Part shown: in pieces, positions 7,382 to 14,529 of the stretch | How positions within the stretch are numbered: position 1 is the first letter of the stretch | Layout: each line of letters begins with the position of its first letter | Origin: an uncultured Bacteroidia bacterium | GTDB lineage: Bacteria > Bacteroidota > Bacteroidia > Bacteroidales > CAJPTX01 | Assembly: GCA_938040915.1 (NCBI GenBank) | Contig: CALHZE010000228.1 | Location: 1 to 18,265, forward strand | DNA length: 18,265 bases | Reading direction: 5' to 3' | Program-made: the position numbers and the translations under genes | The notes under the pieces: generated by a model | Seen by the model: the letters and a program-made list of their open reading frames with translations, nothing else | Told to the model about the DNA's origin: nothing | Databases searched by the model: none

Positions 7382-8129
7382 ACTTACATGCGGCGGGTTG
7401 TTCGCTTGGCTCTTGTGGGTCTTTTCCCGCCCCCCGCTCTTTGAGCAACTCGTTACGGCGGTAGATGTAGACGACACCGTAGGTGAGCGCATGGGCACGG
7501 CTCTCGGTGGGGGTGAGGTCGGCAAAGTGTGCCTCGACCTCGTTCCAGATGGTGAGGATGAGTTCGTCGGCTGTCTTGCGCAAGACCCCGAGTTCGTCAT
7601 GGGCTCGTGCCGTGTTTTGTTGTAAGACGCGGTGTCGTTTGTAGATATCGACAAACTTCTCATAGTGCACCTTTACGAGGGCGGCGTTGGGGTTCATGAT
7701 CGGGGGCTTTCCTTCGCTGGTGCGTTGAAACTCGCCGTTGATGACGCGCTGTCCCCACTCGATGAGTTCTTGCTCTGCGGTGAGGGAGGGGAGGCGTCCC
7801 TCTTCTACGGGGAGTTGGTAATATTTCCTGACGTCAGGCTTGAGCTCGCCGCGCATAATCGCCATGTTGACCACTTGGATGAAGTGTGACACATAAAGCC
7901 TCGCCTTTTGCACCACGGGTTGGTACTCGGCACTGCTCACCGACTGTCGTTGATAGGCTTCGCGGTATTGGAGGATAGCTTGTTCGTAGGAGTTGATAAG
8001 CTCGAGTTTGGTGTATGAGCTTTGGGAAAAAGCGAGTTCGGAGGGGTGCGTCTCTCGTCCCATGGCGTATGCGATTTTCATGGCGCGAAGCCTAGCTTGG
8101 TCGGTGTTGGGGAGTCGACGATAGGGCAT
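7380..8129 (-). CDS. conserved Bacteroidota protein of unknown function
   Basis: A 249-residue, mainly helical protein without signal peptide or membrane segment. It opens with MPYRRLPNTDQARLRAMKIA and has long amphipathic stretches (residues about 35-100 and 150-200) suggesting a helical bundle. A central QLPVEEGRLPSLTAEQELIEWGQRVINGE segment and a PPIMNPNAALVKVHYEKF segment look like conserved surface features. The C-terminal tail (KERGAGKDPQEPSEQPAACK) is charged and disordered-looking. I recognise no enzymatic motif and will not assign a function. It is upstream of dpp11 on the same strand, separated by 118 bases that contain an imperfect inverted repeat. The start is fixed by the ATG at 8129; codon usage resembles its neighbours. 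Confidence 0.75.
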   Translation of the reverse strand: MPYRRLPNTDQARLRAMKIAYAMGRETHPSELAFSQSSYTKLELINSYEQAILQYREAYQRQSVSSAEYQPVVQKARLYVSHFIQVVNMAIMRGELKPDVRKYYQLPVEEGRLPSLTAEQELIEWGQRVINGEFQRTSEGKPPIMNPNAALVKVHYEKFVDIYKRHRVLQQNTARAHDELGVLRKTADELILTIWNEVEAHFADLTPTESRAHALTYGVVYIYRRNELLKERGAGKDPQEPSEQPAACK

Positions 8130-8259
8130 TTAGGAGGTTCGGTTTTAGAATATCGGCGTGCATAGAGCCTATGGGGGGCGTTGCTGTCGTCGTTATGAGT
8201 CTTGCGCGCAGGTGGCGGAAAACGGCGGCGGGAGGACGCTTCCCCTGTAGTCTCTGTTG

Positions 8260-8267
8260 CGAAGGTA
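8260..8267 (-). promoter_or_regulatory. possible -7 element for the minus-strand gene at 7380-8129
   Basis: On the minus strand TACCTTCG differs by one base from TAnnTTTG and follows an AT-rich run. It would give a leader of about 125 bases, and no -33 TTG is at the standard distance, so this is tentative. Confidence 0.25.
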
Positions 8268-8365
8268 TATATTATTGCACAATTGGGAACCAGCGCACCT
8301 CTATTGACAAGAGACACGGCTTTGGTGATAGAGAGGGGAGGACGGTGTGTTTCCGGAATTCTTGG

Positions 8366-8373
8366 TAACTTTG
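8366..8373 (+). promoter_or_regulatory. -7 promoter element for the outer-membrane barrel/siaB/siaC group
   Basis: TAACTTTG fits TAnnTTTG exactly and lies about 50 bases before the ATG at 8423. No clear -33 TTG was found. The rest of the 8130-8422 gap between the divergent genes shows no gene. Confidence 0.4.
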
Positions 8374-8422
8374 GCGTAGGAAAAATTTTGCTATCGCATC
8401 CCCACCGCGTGGGTTGTTTCGT

Positions 8423-9205
8423 ATGCGTGTACGGTTGATAGTTTTAGGAGGTCTTTTATCTTGTCTCTTGGCGTGGTGCGTGCCGAGCTCGCTCTGGGCC
8501 AATCGGTTGCGTGCGGTAAGGCGTGGCGAGAGTGCGAACACCTTGCGGGATACGCGCATTGGTGGTCGTGTCGGTGAGCAGGTCGCTTTTCTCCAGACGG
8601 GGGCTGCGCGCTCCTTTAGTGCACCCTATTTGGGCTATCAGTATGGGGTGGAGATGCTCTTCCCCGTAGACGACTATTTTGAGATCTCGCTCTCGGGGCT
8701 TGCCAATTGGAAGGGGGGGCAATTGACCCACATCTTTGCCGATGCGGGGGGACAGGGGATTGCGGTCGATACCCAGATGCGCATCCTCGCTTTCCGGATG
8801 GGGCTCTTTGGCAACTATGTGTATCGCATCCCCCACAACTGGGATCTTTTTGCGGGGATCGGGATGCTCCCCCAGATACAGCTCGCGGGGCGGATGAAGG
8901 TGGCTATCCCCGAGGGGGTACAGTTTTATGACCTAGACGTGGGGTTTGATTCTGACGCCCACCTTTTTCCGCTCAACTTCGGTCTCGGCGTCCAAGCGGG
9001 GGTGCGTTTCCTTTCCACCTTTTCGCTCTCGCTGTGGTATGAGTATGACTTTCTCAACCTGCTCCCCAAACAGAAACGATTTTATGGGAATGTTGCGCCC
9101 GACTATCTCTTACGTAACGATTTCTCTCGCCCGTTCGTTCAAAGTCTCGAACGTCTTTCGAGTCAAGCCGTTGGCATATCGTTTGTATACTACATTAAGT
9201 TATAG
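8423..9205 (+). CDS. outer-membrane beta-barrel protein, function unknown
   Basis: A 260-residue protein starting at the ATG at 8423 (an in-frame TTG at 8414 is less likely, as the basic-hydrophobic signal peptide MRVRLIVLGGLLSCLLAWC begins at the ATG). Cleavage is likely after SSLWA near residue 27-28. The mature part alternates polar and hydrophobic residues with aromatic girdles (YLGYQYGVEMLFPVDDYFEI, FGLGVQAGVRFLSTFSLSLW, YEYDFLNLL) and ends in the strand QAVGISFVYYIKL, consistent with a small barrel of roughly 8-12 strands. No ligand can be inferred. It is the first gene of a group with siaB (33 bases later) and siaC, so it may share their regulation, though no functional link between barrels and SiaB/SiaC is known to me. 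Confidence 0.7.
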   Translation: MRVRLIVLGGLLSCLLAWCVPSSLWANRLRAVRRGESANTLRDTRIGGRVGEQVAFLQTGAARSFSAPYLGYQYGVEMLFPVDDYFEISLSGLANWKGGQLTHIFADAGGQGIAVDTQMRILAFRMGLFGNYVYRIPHNWDLFAGIGMLPQIQLAGRMKVAIPEGVQFYDLDVGFDSDAHLFPLNFGLGVQAGVRFLSTFSLSLWYEYDFLNLLPKQKRFYGNVAPDYLLRNDFSRPFVQSLERLSSQAVGISFVYYIKL

Positions 9206-9238
9206 TTTTAAGAGACCGTCGAAAGAAAAACGCTATAC

Positions 9239-9814
9239 ATGGAAACTAGTGTACAAATACAGGACGTTATCGAGGAGGTCGGCACGCCGCCTCTACCGCC
9301 CCTAAATGCGGTGGAGGTCTTGCAGGACTTGAGTTACCGTCGCATCAGCGAGGCCGAGTTGCAGCGTTTGGTCGACATGGTGGCGGGCGATGCTGCGGCG
9401 CGCGGGGTCGTGGGCAACTCGAACCGGACGAAGATCCTCGGGCTTGCAGAAGAGCCCTTGCGTAACGTGCAGAACTACCAAAAGATCAGACTCGAGGTGA
9501 AAGACCTCGATATTCACTTTCAGGCTTTTCGGCTCAAGGAAAATACCTATTGTGTCAACCTGTCTAACAACCTTTATCCGGAGGATGCGCTCTCGCTCTC
9601 CGAATACATTCGGAGCGTCCTTGCTCTGACTCAAACCGAGGCGCACGCACAGATGCGTGGCACGTTGCCTCGGACGGTCAATTCTGTCCAAGGGGCGGGG
9701 ATCGGGTTGTTGTGGCTTCGCACCCAGTGTTGTAGCTTCGAGTATTCGATGTTGCCGGCGGGGGACTTCATCGCTTACACCATCCGGGTGTCAGTGGAGA
9801 TAAAGAATAAATAA
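9239..9814 (+). CDS. siaB: SiaB-family protein kinase (GHKL fold)
   Basis: A 191-residue cytoplasmic protein. GLAEEPLRNVQNY (residues 68-80, Asn76) matches the N-box of GHKL ATPases, and VQGAGIGLLWLRTQCCSFEY (150-169) matches the glycine-rich G-box and following helix of SiaB (DUF6272) proteins. In Pseudomonas aeruginosa, SiaB is an anti-sigma-factor-like kinase that phosphorylates SiaC. The order here, kinase then SiaC 26 bases later, is the same. The first 35 residues are a poorly conserved, proline-containing extension. There is no sensor or membrane domain, so the input signal is unknown. The assignment rests on motif and neighbour together; overall similarity to SiaB proteins is modest, so a different GHKL kinase of the same group is possible. 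Confidence 0.78.
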   Translation: METSVQIQDVIEEVGTPPLPPLNAVEVLQDLSYRRISEAELQRLVDMVAGDAAARGVVGNSNRTKILGLAEEPLRNVQNYQKIRLEVKDLDIHFQAFRLKENTYCVNLSNNLYPEDALSLSEYIRSVLALTQTEAHAQMRGTLPRTVNSVQGAGIGLLWLRTQCCSFEYSMLPAGDFIAYTIRVSVEIKNK

Positions 9815-9840
9815 AGCAAATCTTAGGAGAGAGTGCTGAC

Positions 9841-10245
9841 ATGGAACTACTGCATATCAATGCAACCAAATACACGCCCGAGATTGATTTCAACCCGGAG
9901 ACTTCCCATTTGCGGATTGTGGGCGACTCGCGTCCGGAGGATACGGTGGGGTTTTACCAGAAGATCCTGCAGTGGATTGATGCGTTTGTGGCGTCGACGA
10001 CCCAGCAGAATACACAAGAGCCGGTCTTGTTGACCTTTCAGCTCAACTATTTCAACTCAATTTCGGCGAAGTATCTCCTTGCGATCATTAACAAGTGTAA
10101 ACCCCTTTACAGTGAGGGAGGGCGCTTGCGGGTAGAGTGGATCTATCAGGAAGACGACGAGGAAGGGAAGCAGTGGGGAGAAGACTTGCAGGCGATTACC
10201 CAGTTGCCGTTTGATATCTTACCCATCCCGCCGCTTGCAGATTAA
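9841..10245 (+). CDS. siaC: SiaC-family regulatory phosphoprotein
   Basis: The 134-residue protein fits SiaC (DUF1987) throughout: INATKYTPEIDFN near the start, LRIVGDSRPEDTVGFYQKIL (residues 24-43), FQLNYFNSISAKYLLAII (66-83) and VEWIYQEDDEEGKQWGEDLQ. In P. aeruginosa SiaC the threonine of the YxNTSS motif (Thr68) is phosphorylated by SiaB; the equivalent here is Ser73 in NSIS, so serine phosphorylation is predicted. Unphosphorylated SiaC binds and activates the diguanylate cyclase SiaD in Pseudomonas. No cyclase or SiaA phosphatase is nearby, so the output is unknown. An AGGAGAG sequence at 9825-9831 lies 9 bases before the ATG, a clear Shine-Dalgarno-like site in a phylum that seldom uses one. 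Confidence 0.9.
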   Translation: MELLHINATKYTPEIDFNPETSHLRIVGDSRPEDTVGFYQKILQWIDAFVASTTQQNTQEPVLLTFQLNYFNSISAKYLLAIINKCKPLYSEGGRLRVEWIYQEDDEEGKQWGEDLQAITQLPFDILPIPPLAD

Positions 10246-10264
10246 AAAGTTTGTATTACCTTTG
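10235..10264 (+). promoter_or_regulatory. promoter of tRNA-Gln
   Basis: TTG at 10235-10237, 19 bases, then TACCTTTG at 10257-10264: a full Bacteroidota -33/-7 match. The -33 element overlaps the end of siaC. The tRNA begins 36 bases after the -7 element. Confidence 0.7.
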
Positions 10265-10300
10265 CGTCAAATTCTGAAGAGGGAAAGGTTTATGGCTTTT

Positions 10301-10374
10301 TGACCTGTGGTGTAATGGTAGCACATTAGATTTTGGTTCTAACAGTCTAGGTTCGAGTCCTGGCAGGTCAACCA
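10301..10374 (+). tRNA. tRNA-Gln (anticodon TTG)
   Basis: The 7-base acceptor stem TGACCTG (10301-10307) pairs with CAGGTCA (10364-10370), followed by discriminator A and an encoded CCA (10372-10374). The anticodon arm TTAGA-TTTTGGT-TCTAA carries anticodon TTG, which reads CAA. The D arm has GGTAGCAC, the T loop GTTCGAGTCC. All expected arms are present. Confidence 0.97.
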
Positions 10375-10382
10375 AAACATTG

Positions 10383-10420
10383 AGCCCTCTGCGTAGCGCG
10401 ATACGTGGGGGGCTTTTTGT
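10383..10420 (+). terminator. intrinsic terminator after tRNA-Gln
   Basis: AGCCCTC at 10383-10389 pairs with GGGGGCT ending near 10414 (one G-T pair), with CGT/ACG pairing inside the loop, followed by a T5 run. Confidence 0.7.
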
Positions 10421-10460
10421 TACGATCTTTAGAGAATTAACGGAATAAACACTACGTATC

Positions 10461-11243
10461 ATGAAGAAACATTGCCTCGCGTTGTTTGCTCTCTTGTTTG
10501 TGCTCCCCGTGATGTTGTGGGCACAGGATGAGACGTCGGAAAAGAAGAGCCCCTTCTCGGTGAGTTTCTCGGCTAAAATCAAGTCGCGTCACGTGTGGAA
10601 TGGTTGGCTCTCGTGTAATGCGTGGAACTTTCAGCCCGACCTCACGCTCTCTTATTATGGCGCATTCTTTAATGCGTGGTCTTATACGGCGCTCGATCAC
10701 ACCCTGCCCAACGAGATTGACCTTACCCTTGGTTATGATTTCGGACCGGTGACGGTGATGTATATCGATATGTTTTACCCCAAAGAGGGACCGAAGAAGG
10801 TCGCTAAGGAGTTGAAAACTGCGGGGTATATGGGGCTTTTCCGTTACAAGAAGGAAGATATGGGCGACTTTCACCAGCAGATGGCGATGGTCAAGTTTAA
10901 CGGCGTAGAGAGCTTCCCGCTTCAGTTGATGGCAGGGGTATTTACATTTGGAGATGCTACGCCAGATGAAAAGACGGGCGAGATCGAGGAGCGTTACTCC
11001 ACGATCCTTGACCTCGGTTACTCACACACGTTGCGCACGGGGCAGAAGCTGTCTTACAACCTGAGTGCGACGCCGTTTAAGGGGAGTGGCTTCTTTGCCG
11101 ATGGGTTTAGTGTGATCAATATGCGTTTCGGTGTATCGCAGCCGGTAAAGATCACCGACTTTTTCTCTCTGAAGTTAGATGGAGACCTTATCGTCAATCC
11201 CTATCGTGAGAACCTCTATTTTGTTCTTGGAATAGGTTTCTAA
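10461..11243 (+). CDS. outer-membrane porin-like beta-barrel protein, function unknown
   Basis: A 260-residue protein with a clear signal peptide, MKKHCLALFALLFVLPVMLW, cut after AQA-type residues near 21-22. A KIKSRHVWNGWLS stretch early in the mature protein resembles the S-R-x-W-x-G motif of small Bacteroidota porins. Strand-turn patterns follow (FQPDLTLSYYGAFFNAWSY, EIDLTLGYDFGPVTVMYID, LQLMAGVFTFGD, FSVINMRFGVSQPVKI), and the last strand ends in an aromatic residue, LYFVLGIGF, as needed for BAM-assembled barrels. It stands alone between the tRNA terminator and its own strong terminator, so it is probably monocistronic. No -7 element with a full match was found in the 46 bases upstream. 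Confidence 0.75.
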   Translation: MKKHCLALFALLFVLPVMLWAQDETSEKKSPFSVSFSAKIKSRHVWNGWLSCNAWNFQPDLTLSYYGAFFNAWSYTALDHTLPNEIDLTLGYDFGPVTVMYIDMFYPKEGPKKVAKELKTAGYMGLFRYKKEDMGDFHQQMAMVKFNGVESFPLQLMAGVFTFGDATPDEKTGEIEERYSTILDLGYSHTLRTGQKLSYNLSATPFKGSGFFADGFSVINMRFGVSQPVKITDFFSLKLDGDLIVNPYRENLYFVLGIGF

Positions 11244-11299
11244 AACAGCTCTCCTTTCATCGCCCCGTGGGGCGTAATCAGTGGAGGCATTATCATTTT

Positions 11300-11340
11300 A
11301 ACAGGCTTTCCCCGTTGGGTGTGGGGAAAGCCTGTTTTTA
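11300..11340. terminator. strong bidirectional intrinsic terminator
   Basis: AACAGGCTTTCCCC (11300-11313) pairs perfectly with GGGGAAAGCCTGTT (11323-11336), 14 base pairs with a 9-base loop, followed by T's on the plus strand and preceded by TTTTA (A's on the other strand). It ends the gene at 10461-11243. Confidence 0.85.
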
Positions 11341-11604
11341 TATGGTTTGGTCTGTCGGGGCAACATACGAAAGATGGGCGTTGTGACCCGATAATCCCCT
11401 ATGTCGCTTTACGGCGACGGATGCATCGCGTTGCGTTAATACGCCTTTGACAGCCGTGACTATACGTGTCGCGTAGGGGCACAACTTGAGATGCGCTCGC
11501 AACTCGCGCCGTAAGGCGTCGCTAGAGTGCATAAAAACGCACACGTTGCGTCCGTTTTGGGGGATTACAGGACGTTTATTCTTAACGTTTTTCTTCTGAG
11601 TTAC
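11341..11604. other. structured intergenic region upstream of the BspA-like gene; no gene seen
   Basis: The whole gap (11244-11638) has no convincing reading frame. Several pairings are visible: GTTGTG/CCCCTA (11380-11385, 11396-11401) against TAGGGGCACAAC (11474-11485) with a 10-base bulge, GTCGC/GCGAC (11403-11407, 11414-11418), and CGCC-GTAA-GGCG (11507-11518). GCATCGCGTTGCGT (11423-11436) and CGTTGCGTCCGT (11544-11555) echo the repeat arm at 7295-7317. It could be decayed repeats, a small RNA or a long leader. Confidence 0.35.
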
Positions 11605-11612
11605 TACCTTTG
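11605..11612 (+). promoter_or_regulatory. -7 promoter element for the BspA-like gene
   Basis: TACCTTTG matches TAnnTTTG exactly, 26 bases before the ATG at 11639. A TTA at 11582-11584, 20 bases upstream, may serve as a weak -33 element. Confidence 0.55.
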
Positions 11613-11638
11613 CTTGCGGAATCAATACGTAAAAAGTC

Positions 11639-14179
11639 ATGAAACAAACGTATCTATTTGTGGTGGCGACACTTTGGGTGCTGCTCGGGTTGGGTAACGT
11701 GGCGAACACATTCGCCGCGGGACGCCCATTTATTACCAAGTGGGAAGGGAAGAAGGGCGAGGCACTGAAGATCCCGATCTTTGGGGAGTATAAGCTCGTA
11801 ATCAAGAATGACAAGGGGTCTGTTGTCAAGCTTGAGGAGAGCACGAAGATGGAAGATCTAAACGCCCCTTATAGCTTTACCCCTGAGCTTGATGGGGTTT
11901 ACACGGTGGAGGCAGGTCCCGAGGGAGTGAAGTTTATGCGGATGGTTGGAAATTGGAATGATGGTCGCTGGGAATTTAACTGCAGTAATGAGCAGTTGCT
12001 TGAGGTTGTACAGTTCGGGACGGTCGCATGGACATCGATGTATCGCACCTTCTCTGGGTGTATACAGATGACTTTTGCGGCAAATATTGATGTTCCCGAT
12101 CTGTCGAAGGTGACCAATATGGAATTGATGTTCGCCGGCTGCACCTCGTTTAACCAGACTCTGAATAAGTGGAACGTGGGCGAGGTGACGAATATGAGTT
12201 GGATGTTCCAAGGTTGTACGTCGTTTAACCAGTCGCTCGATACGTGGGATGTGAGCAAGGTGACCGGCATGATGGAAATGTTTCGAGGTTGTACGTCGTT
12301 TAACCAACCGCTCGATAAGTGGGATGTAAGCAAGGTAACCAGTATGGGGGGGATGTTCTCCGGTTGTACGTCGTTTAACAAGCCGCTGAATGAATGGAAA
12401 GTGGGTGAGGTGACCGATATGGCTGGGATGTTCCGAGGCTGCACGTCGTTTAACCAGCCGCTCGATAAGTGGAATGTGAGCAAGGTGACCGGTATGAGGG
12501 ATATGTTCTCTGGCTGCACGTCGTTTAACCAACCGCTCGATAGGTGGGATGTGAGCAAGGTGACCAGTATGGGGTATATGTTCGCCGGCTGCATCTCGTT
12601 CAACCAGCCGCTGAATGAGTGGAACGTGGGCGAGGTGACGAATATGGATCATCTGTTTTCCGATTGCCGCGCTTTTAACCAGTCGTTATCAAAATGGAAT
12701 GTGAGCAAGGTGGAAGATATGGAGCGGTTGTTTTCGAACTGTGTCTCGCTCAACCAGCCGATGGGGAATTGGACATTCTCTAATGAAATCCGCTACACTG
12801 GCGGAATGTTCGGTGGGTGTAAGTCCTTGAACCAGCCCTTGGATGGATGGAAGATTCGACGGCATATCGGCGATCTTGACGAGACTGCTATGAGCCCCTC
12901 AAATTACTCGAAGACGCTCGTTGCGTGGGCTGCTCAAGCCGACGTGGCAGAGAATGTGTCATTTGGTGAAAATGTGCGTGGGCTTATTTATAACGATGAG
13001 GGTAAGGTGGCACGCGCAAAGCTCATCGATAAGGGATGGTCTTTTAGCGGCGATATCTATCAGGGGAGTGGGGTGGCGCTTACCCCACGCAATTTGAATC
13101 TTATCGTGGGTAAGGAATGGACACTGTCGTTGGAAAAGTGGGGGGTTGAGGCGAGCGAGCAGGTGACCCTTGAGAGTAGCGAAGAAGGGGTGCTCTCTTG
13201 GGAGATGGCGACCGACGGAAAGAGTGTGCGCATCACGGGGCTCAAAGACGGTCAGACGAATCTTACTGCCACGATTGCCGCTAAAGAGGGGGGACACGAG
13301 GCTTACACGAGCCAGTGTACGGTGTCTGTCTACACTCCTGTGGAAAGTATTACCATTTCGCCTAGTCGCAAGACCCTCAAGGTGGGCGAAAGTTTTACCC
13401 TTGTCGCAACCGTATTGCCAGAGAATGCGACCCACAAGGGAGTGAATTGGGGTGCTGAGGGTATTGCTGTAAATTATGCAGGGGGTGTTACAGCAGTGCG
13501 CCCAGGTGTCTATACGATAACGGTTAGAAGCCGCGAGAACGGTAGCTTGGTTGTGGGCACGTGTGAGGTGAAGGTGGTAGAGAATGAGGTTGAAGAAGAG
13601 GTTACGAGTCTCGCGCTCTCGCTCGCAAAGGTGACGCTTACGGTGGGAGAGACGCTTGTCTTCCAAGCGAAGGTTACGCCCGCGAGTGCGGCGGCTAAGG
13701 GGGTAACGTGGTTCAGTTCGGATAGCGAGGTAGCCTCGGTAGAGAATGGCACGGTAACTGCGAAGAAGCCGGGTAAGTGTACCATCACCCTCAAGAGTAA
13801 GGTGAAGGGGAGCACGATAGAGGAGAAGTGTGAAATCACGGTCGAAGCCAAGAGCAACAATGGGGGGGGAGGTACCCCAGGGGGCTCTGGAAACGGTGGC
13901 GGTAGTTGGATACCTCAGACGCAGGCGGTAGAGGATGTGGCACTGGCCACTCTCTCGGTGATGCCCAATCCCTTTACCTCGCAGTTGCGGCTTGCGAACC
14001 CCGCGGGGGTTGTGGCGCGTTACGAATTGGTGAATGCGGCAGGCGATGTGCTCTGTGCGGGCACGTTAGAGGGCAATGAGGTGGTTGTGGATACCGAGGG
14101 GTTGTCAGCAGGGCTTTATCTCGTGCGTTTTACGGGCGAGAATCGCGCGGAGCGTACGTTGAGGGTAATCAAGTACTAG
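11639..14179 (+). CDS. BspA-like surface protein: DUF285 repeats, Ig-like domains, type IX sorting domain
   Basis: The 846-residue protein starts with a signal peptide (MKQTYLFVVATLWVLLGLGN, cut near FAA-G28). After an N-terminal region come ten 25-residue repeats (residues 154-404) of the pattern VSKVTxMxxMFxGCTSFNQPL, the DUF285/PF03382 unit related to BspA leucine-rich repeats. Each unit of the first eight or nine keeps the MFxGC/LFxxC cysteine. Then follow a first Ig-like region (about 478-563) and two Big_2-type Ig domains (about 564-650 and 652-737; VESITISPSRKTLKVGESFT, VTSLALSLAKVTLTVGETL), a Gly-rich linker (738-755) and a C-terminal domain with SVMPNPF and GLYLVRF, ending TLRVIKY. 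That end fits a Por/type IX type-A sorting signal, so export to the cell surface is predicted. BspA proteins of Tannerella and relatives bind host proteins; adhesion here is inference. Confidence 0.9.
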   Translation: MKQTYLFVVATLWVLLGLGNVANTFAAGRPFITKWEGKKGEALKIPIFGEYKLVIKNDKGSVVKLEESTKMEDLNAPYSFTPELDGVYTVEAGPEGVKFMRMVGNWNDGRWEFNCSNEQLLEVVQFGTVAWTSMYRTFSGCIQMTFAANIDVPDLSKVTNMELMFAGCTSFNQTLNKWNVGEVTNMSWMFQGCTSFNQSLDTWDVSKVTGMMEMFRGCTSFNQPLDKWDVSKVTSMGGMFSGCTSFNKPLNEWKVGEVTDMAGMFRGCTSFNQPLDKWNVSKVTGMRDMFSGCTSFNQPLDRWDVSKVTSMGYMFAGCISFNQPLNEWNVGEVTNMDHLFSDCRAFNQSLSKWNVSKVEDMERLFSNCVSLNQPMGNWTFSNEIRYTGGMFGGCKSLNQPLDGWKIRRHIGDLDETAMSPSNYSKTLVAWAAQADVAENVSFGENVRGLIYNDEGKVARAKLIDKGWSFSGDIYQGSGVALTPRNLNLIVGKEWTLSLEKWGVEASEQVTLESSEEGVLSWEMATDGKSVRITGLKDGQTNLTATIAAKEGGHEAYTSQCTVSVYTPVESITISPSRKTLKVGESFTLVATVLPENATHKGVNWGAEGIAVNYAGGVTAVRPGVYTITVRSRENGSLVVGTCEVKVVENEVEEEVTSLALSLAKVTLTVGETLVFQAKVTPASAAAKGVTWFSSDSEVASVENGTVTAKKPGKCTITLKSKVKGSTIEEKCEITVEAKSNNGGGGTPGGSGNGGGSWIPQTQAVEDVALATLSVMPNPFTSQLRLANPAGVVARYELVNAAGDVLCAGTLEGNEVVVDTEGLSAGLYLVRFTGENRAERTLRVIKY
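12098..12850 (+). repeat. tandem 75-base coding repeats (ten DUF285 units)
   Basis: Nine 75-base units start at 12098, 12173, 12248, 12323, 12398, 12473, 12548, 12623 and 12698, and a 78-base tenth ends at 12850. Units 2-4 and 5-7 repeat as a trio (first unit VGEV, then two VSKV); units 8-9 begin a third trio. Unit 10 and the edge units are more diverged. Confidence 0.88.
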
Positions 14180-14198
14180 ACACCGGTTTCAGTGTAGC

Positions 14199-14233
14199 GA
14201 AAAGCCCGCTCCTGTTCAGGAACGGGCTTTTCT
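14199..14233 (+). terminator. intrinsic terminator after the BspA-like gene
   Basis: GAAAAGCCCG (14199-14208) pairs with CGGGCTTTTC (14223-14232), and the interior TCCTG/CAGGA extends the stem past one mismatch. The T-rich 3' arm makes it usable in both directions. Confidence 0.8.
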
Positions 14234-14484
14234 TGTTTGCGCAGGGGGGAGCTCCTACGCGGACGGCGAGTGGACGAATAAAAGAGCTCATCAGGTGGGG
14301 GGCAGCGATGCCGCGAGTTGTGGGTGTCAAGCTACGTCCGTATATACTGAGTGCGCGTAATATCAAGCAATTAACAAGGCGACGCCGCTAGAGAAGAGAG
14401 GACGCTGTTCTTTTTTATATGCTCTCCGTTGGGTGGGGGCTACGAACTTGGTGCTGGGTCAGGGAAAGGAATTTTTGAAATGAT
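14234..14484. other. intergenic gap upstream of yebC; no gene seen
   Basis: No coding frame is supported. TACGTCCGTA at 14333-14342 is identical to ten bases at 3144-3153 and resembles the 7295-7317 arm, which is the only recurring element noticed. Confidence 0.4.
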
Positions 14485-14492
14485 TACTTTTG
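14485..14492 (+). promoter_or_regulatory. -7 promoter element for yebC
   Basis: TACTTTTG fits TAnnTTTG, 37 bases before the ATG at 14530; no good -33 match was found. Confidence 0.45.
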
Positions 14493-14529
14493 TGGCACTG
14501 TTCAAGTTATGTATTAGAGGGAAGATTCG

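Noticed and set aside
7262..7663. 5' extension of dpp11 upstream of 7261
   Set aside because: The frame stays open, but the segment overlaps the gene at 7380-8129 and would bury the signal peptide that begins at 7261; low-complexity composition is not protein-like.
8130..8422. small genes in the divergent gap before the barrel gene
   Set aside because: The short frames overlap each other and the promoter candidates; none has protein-like composition or a recognisable motif.
9302..9691. minus-strand frame opposite siaB
   Set aside because: Shadow of the plus-strand gene; only the plus frame carries kinase motifs.
11338..11844. minus-strand reading frame over the spacer and start of the BspA-like gene
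   Set aside because: It overlaps the promoter, the start of a clear gene and the terminator, and the translation has no family resemblance.
11858..12652. minus-strand reading frames opposite the DUF285 repeats
   Set aside because: They look repetitive only because they are read opposite the coding repeats; no independent signal.
12098..12850. regular repeats that could suggest a CRISPR array
   Set aside because: The repeats have no unique spacers, run in frame for 25 residues and code for DUF285 units.
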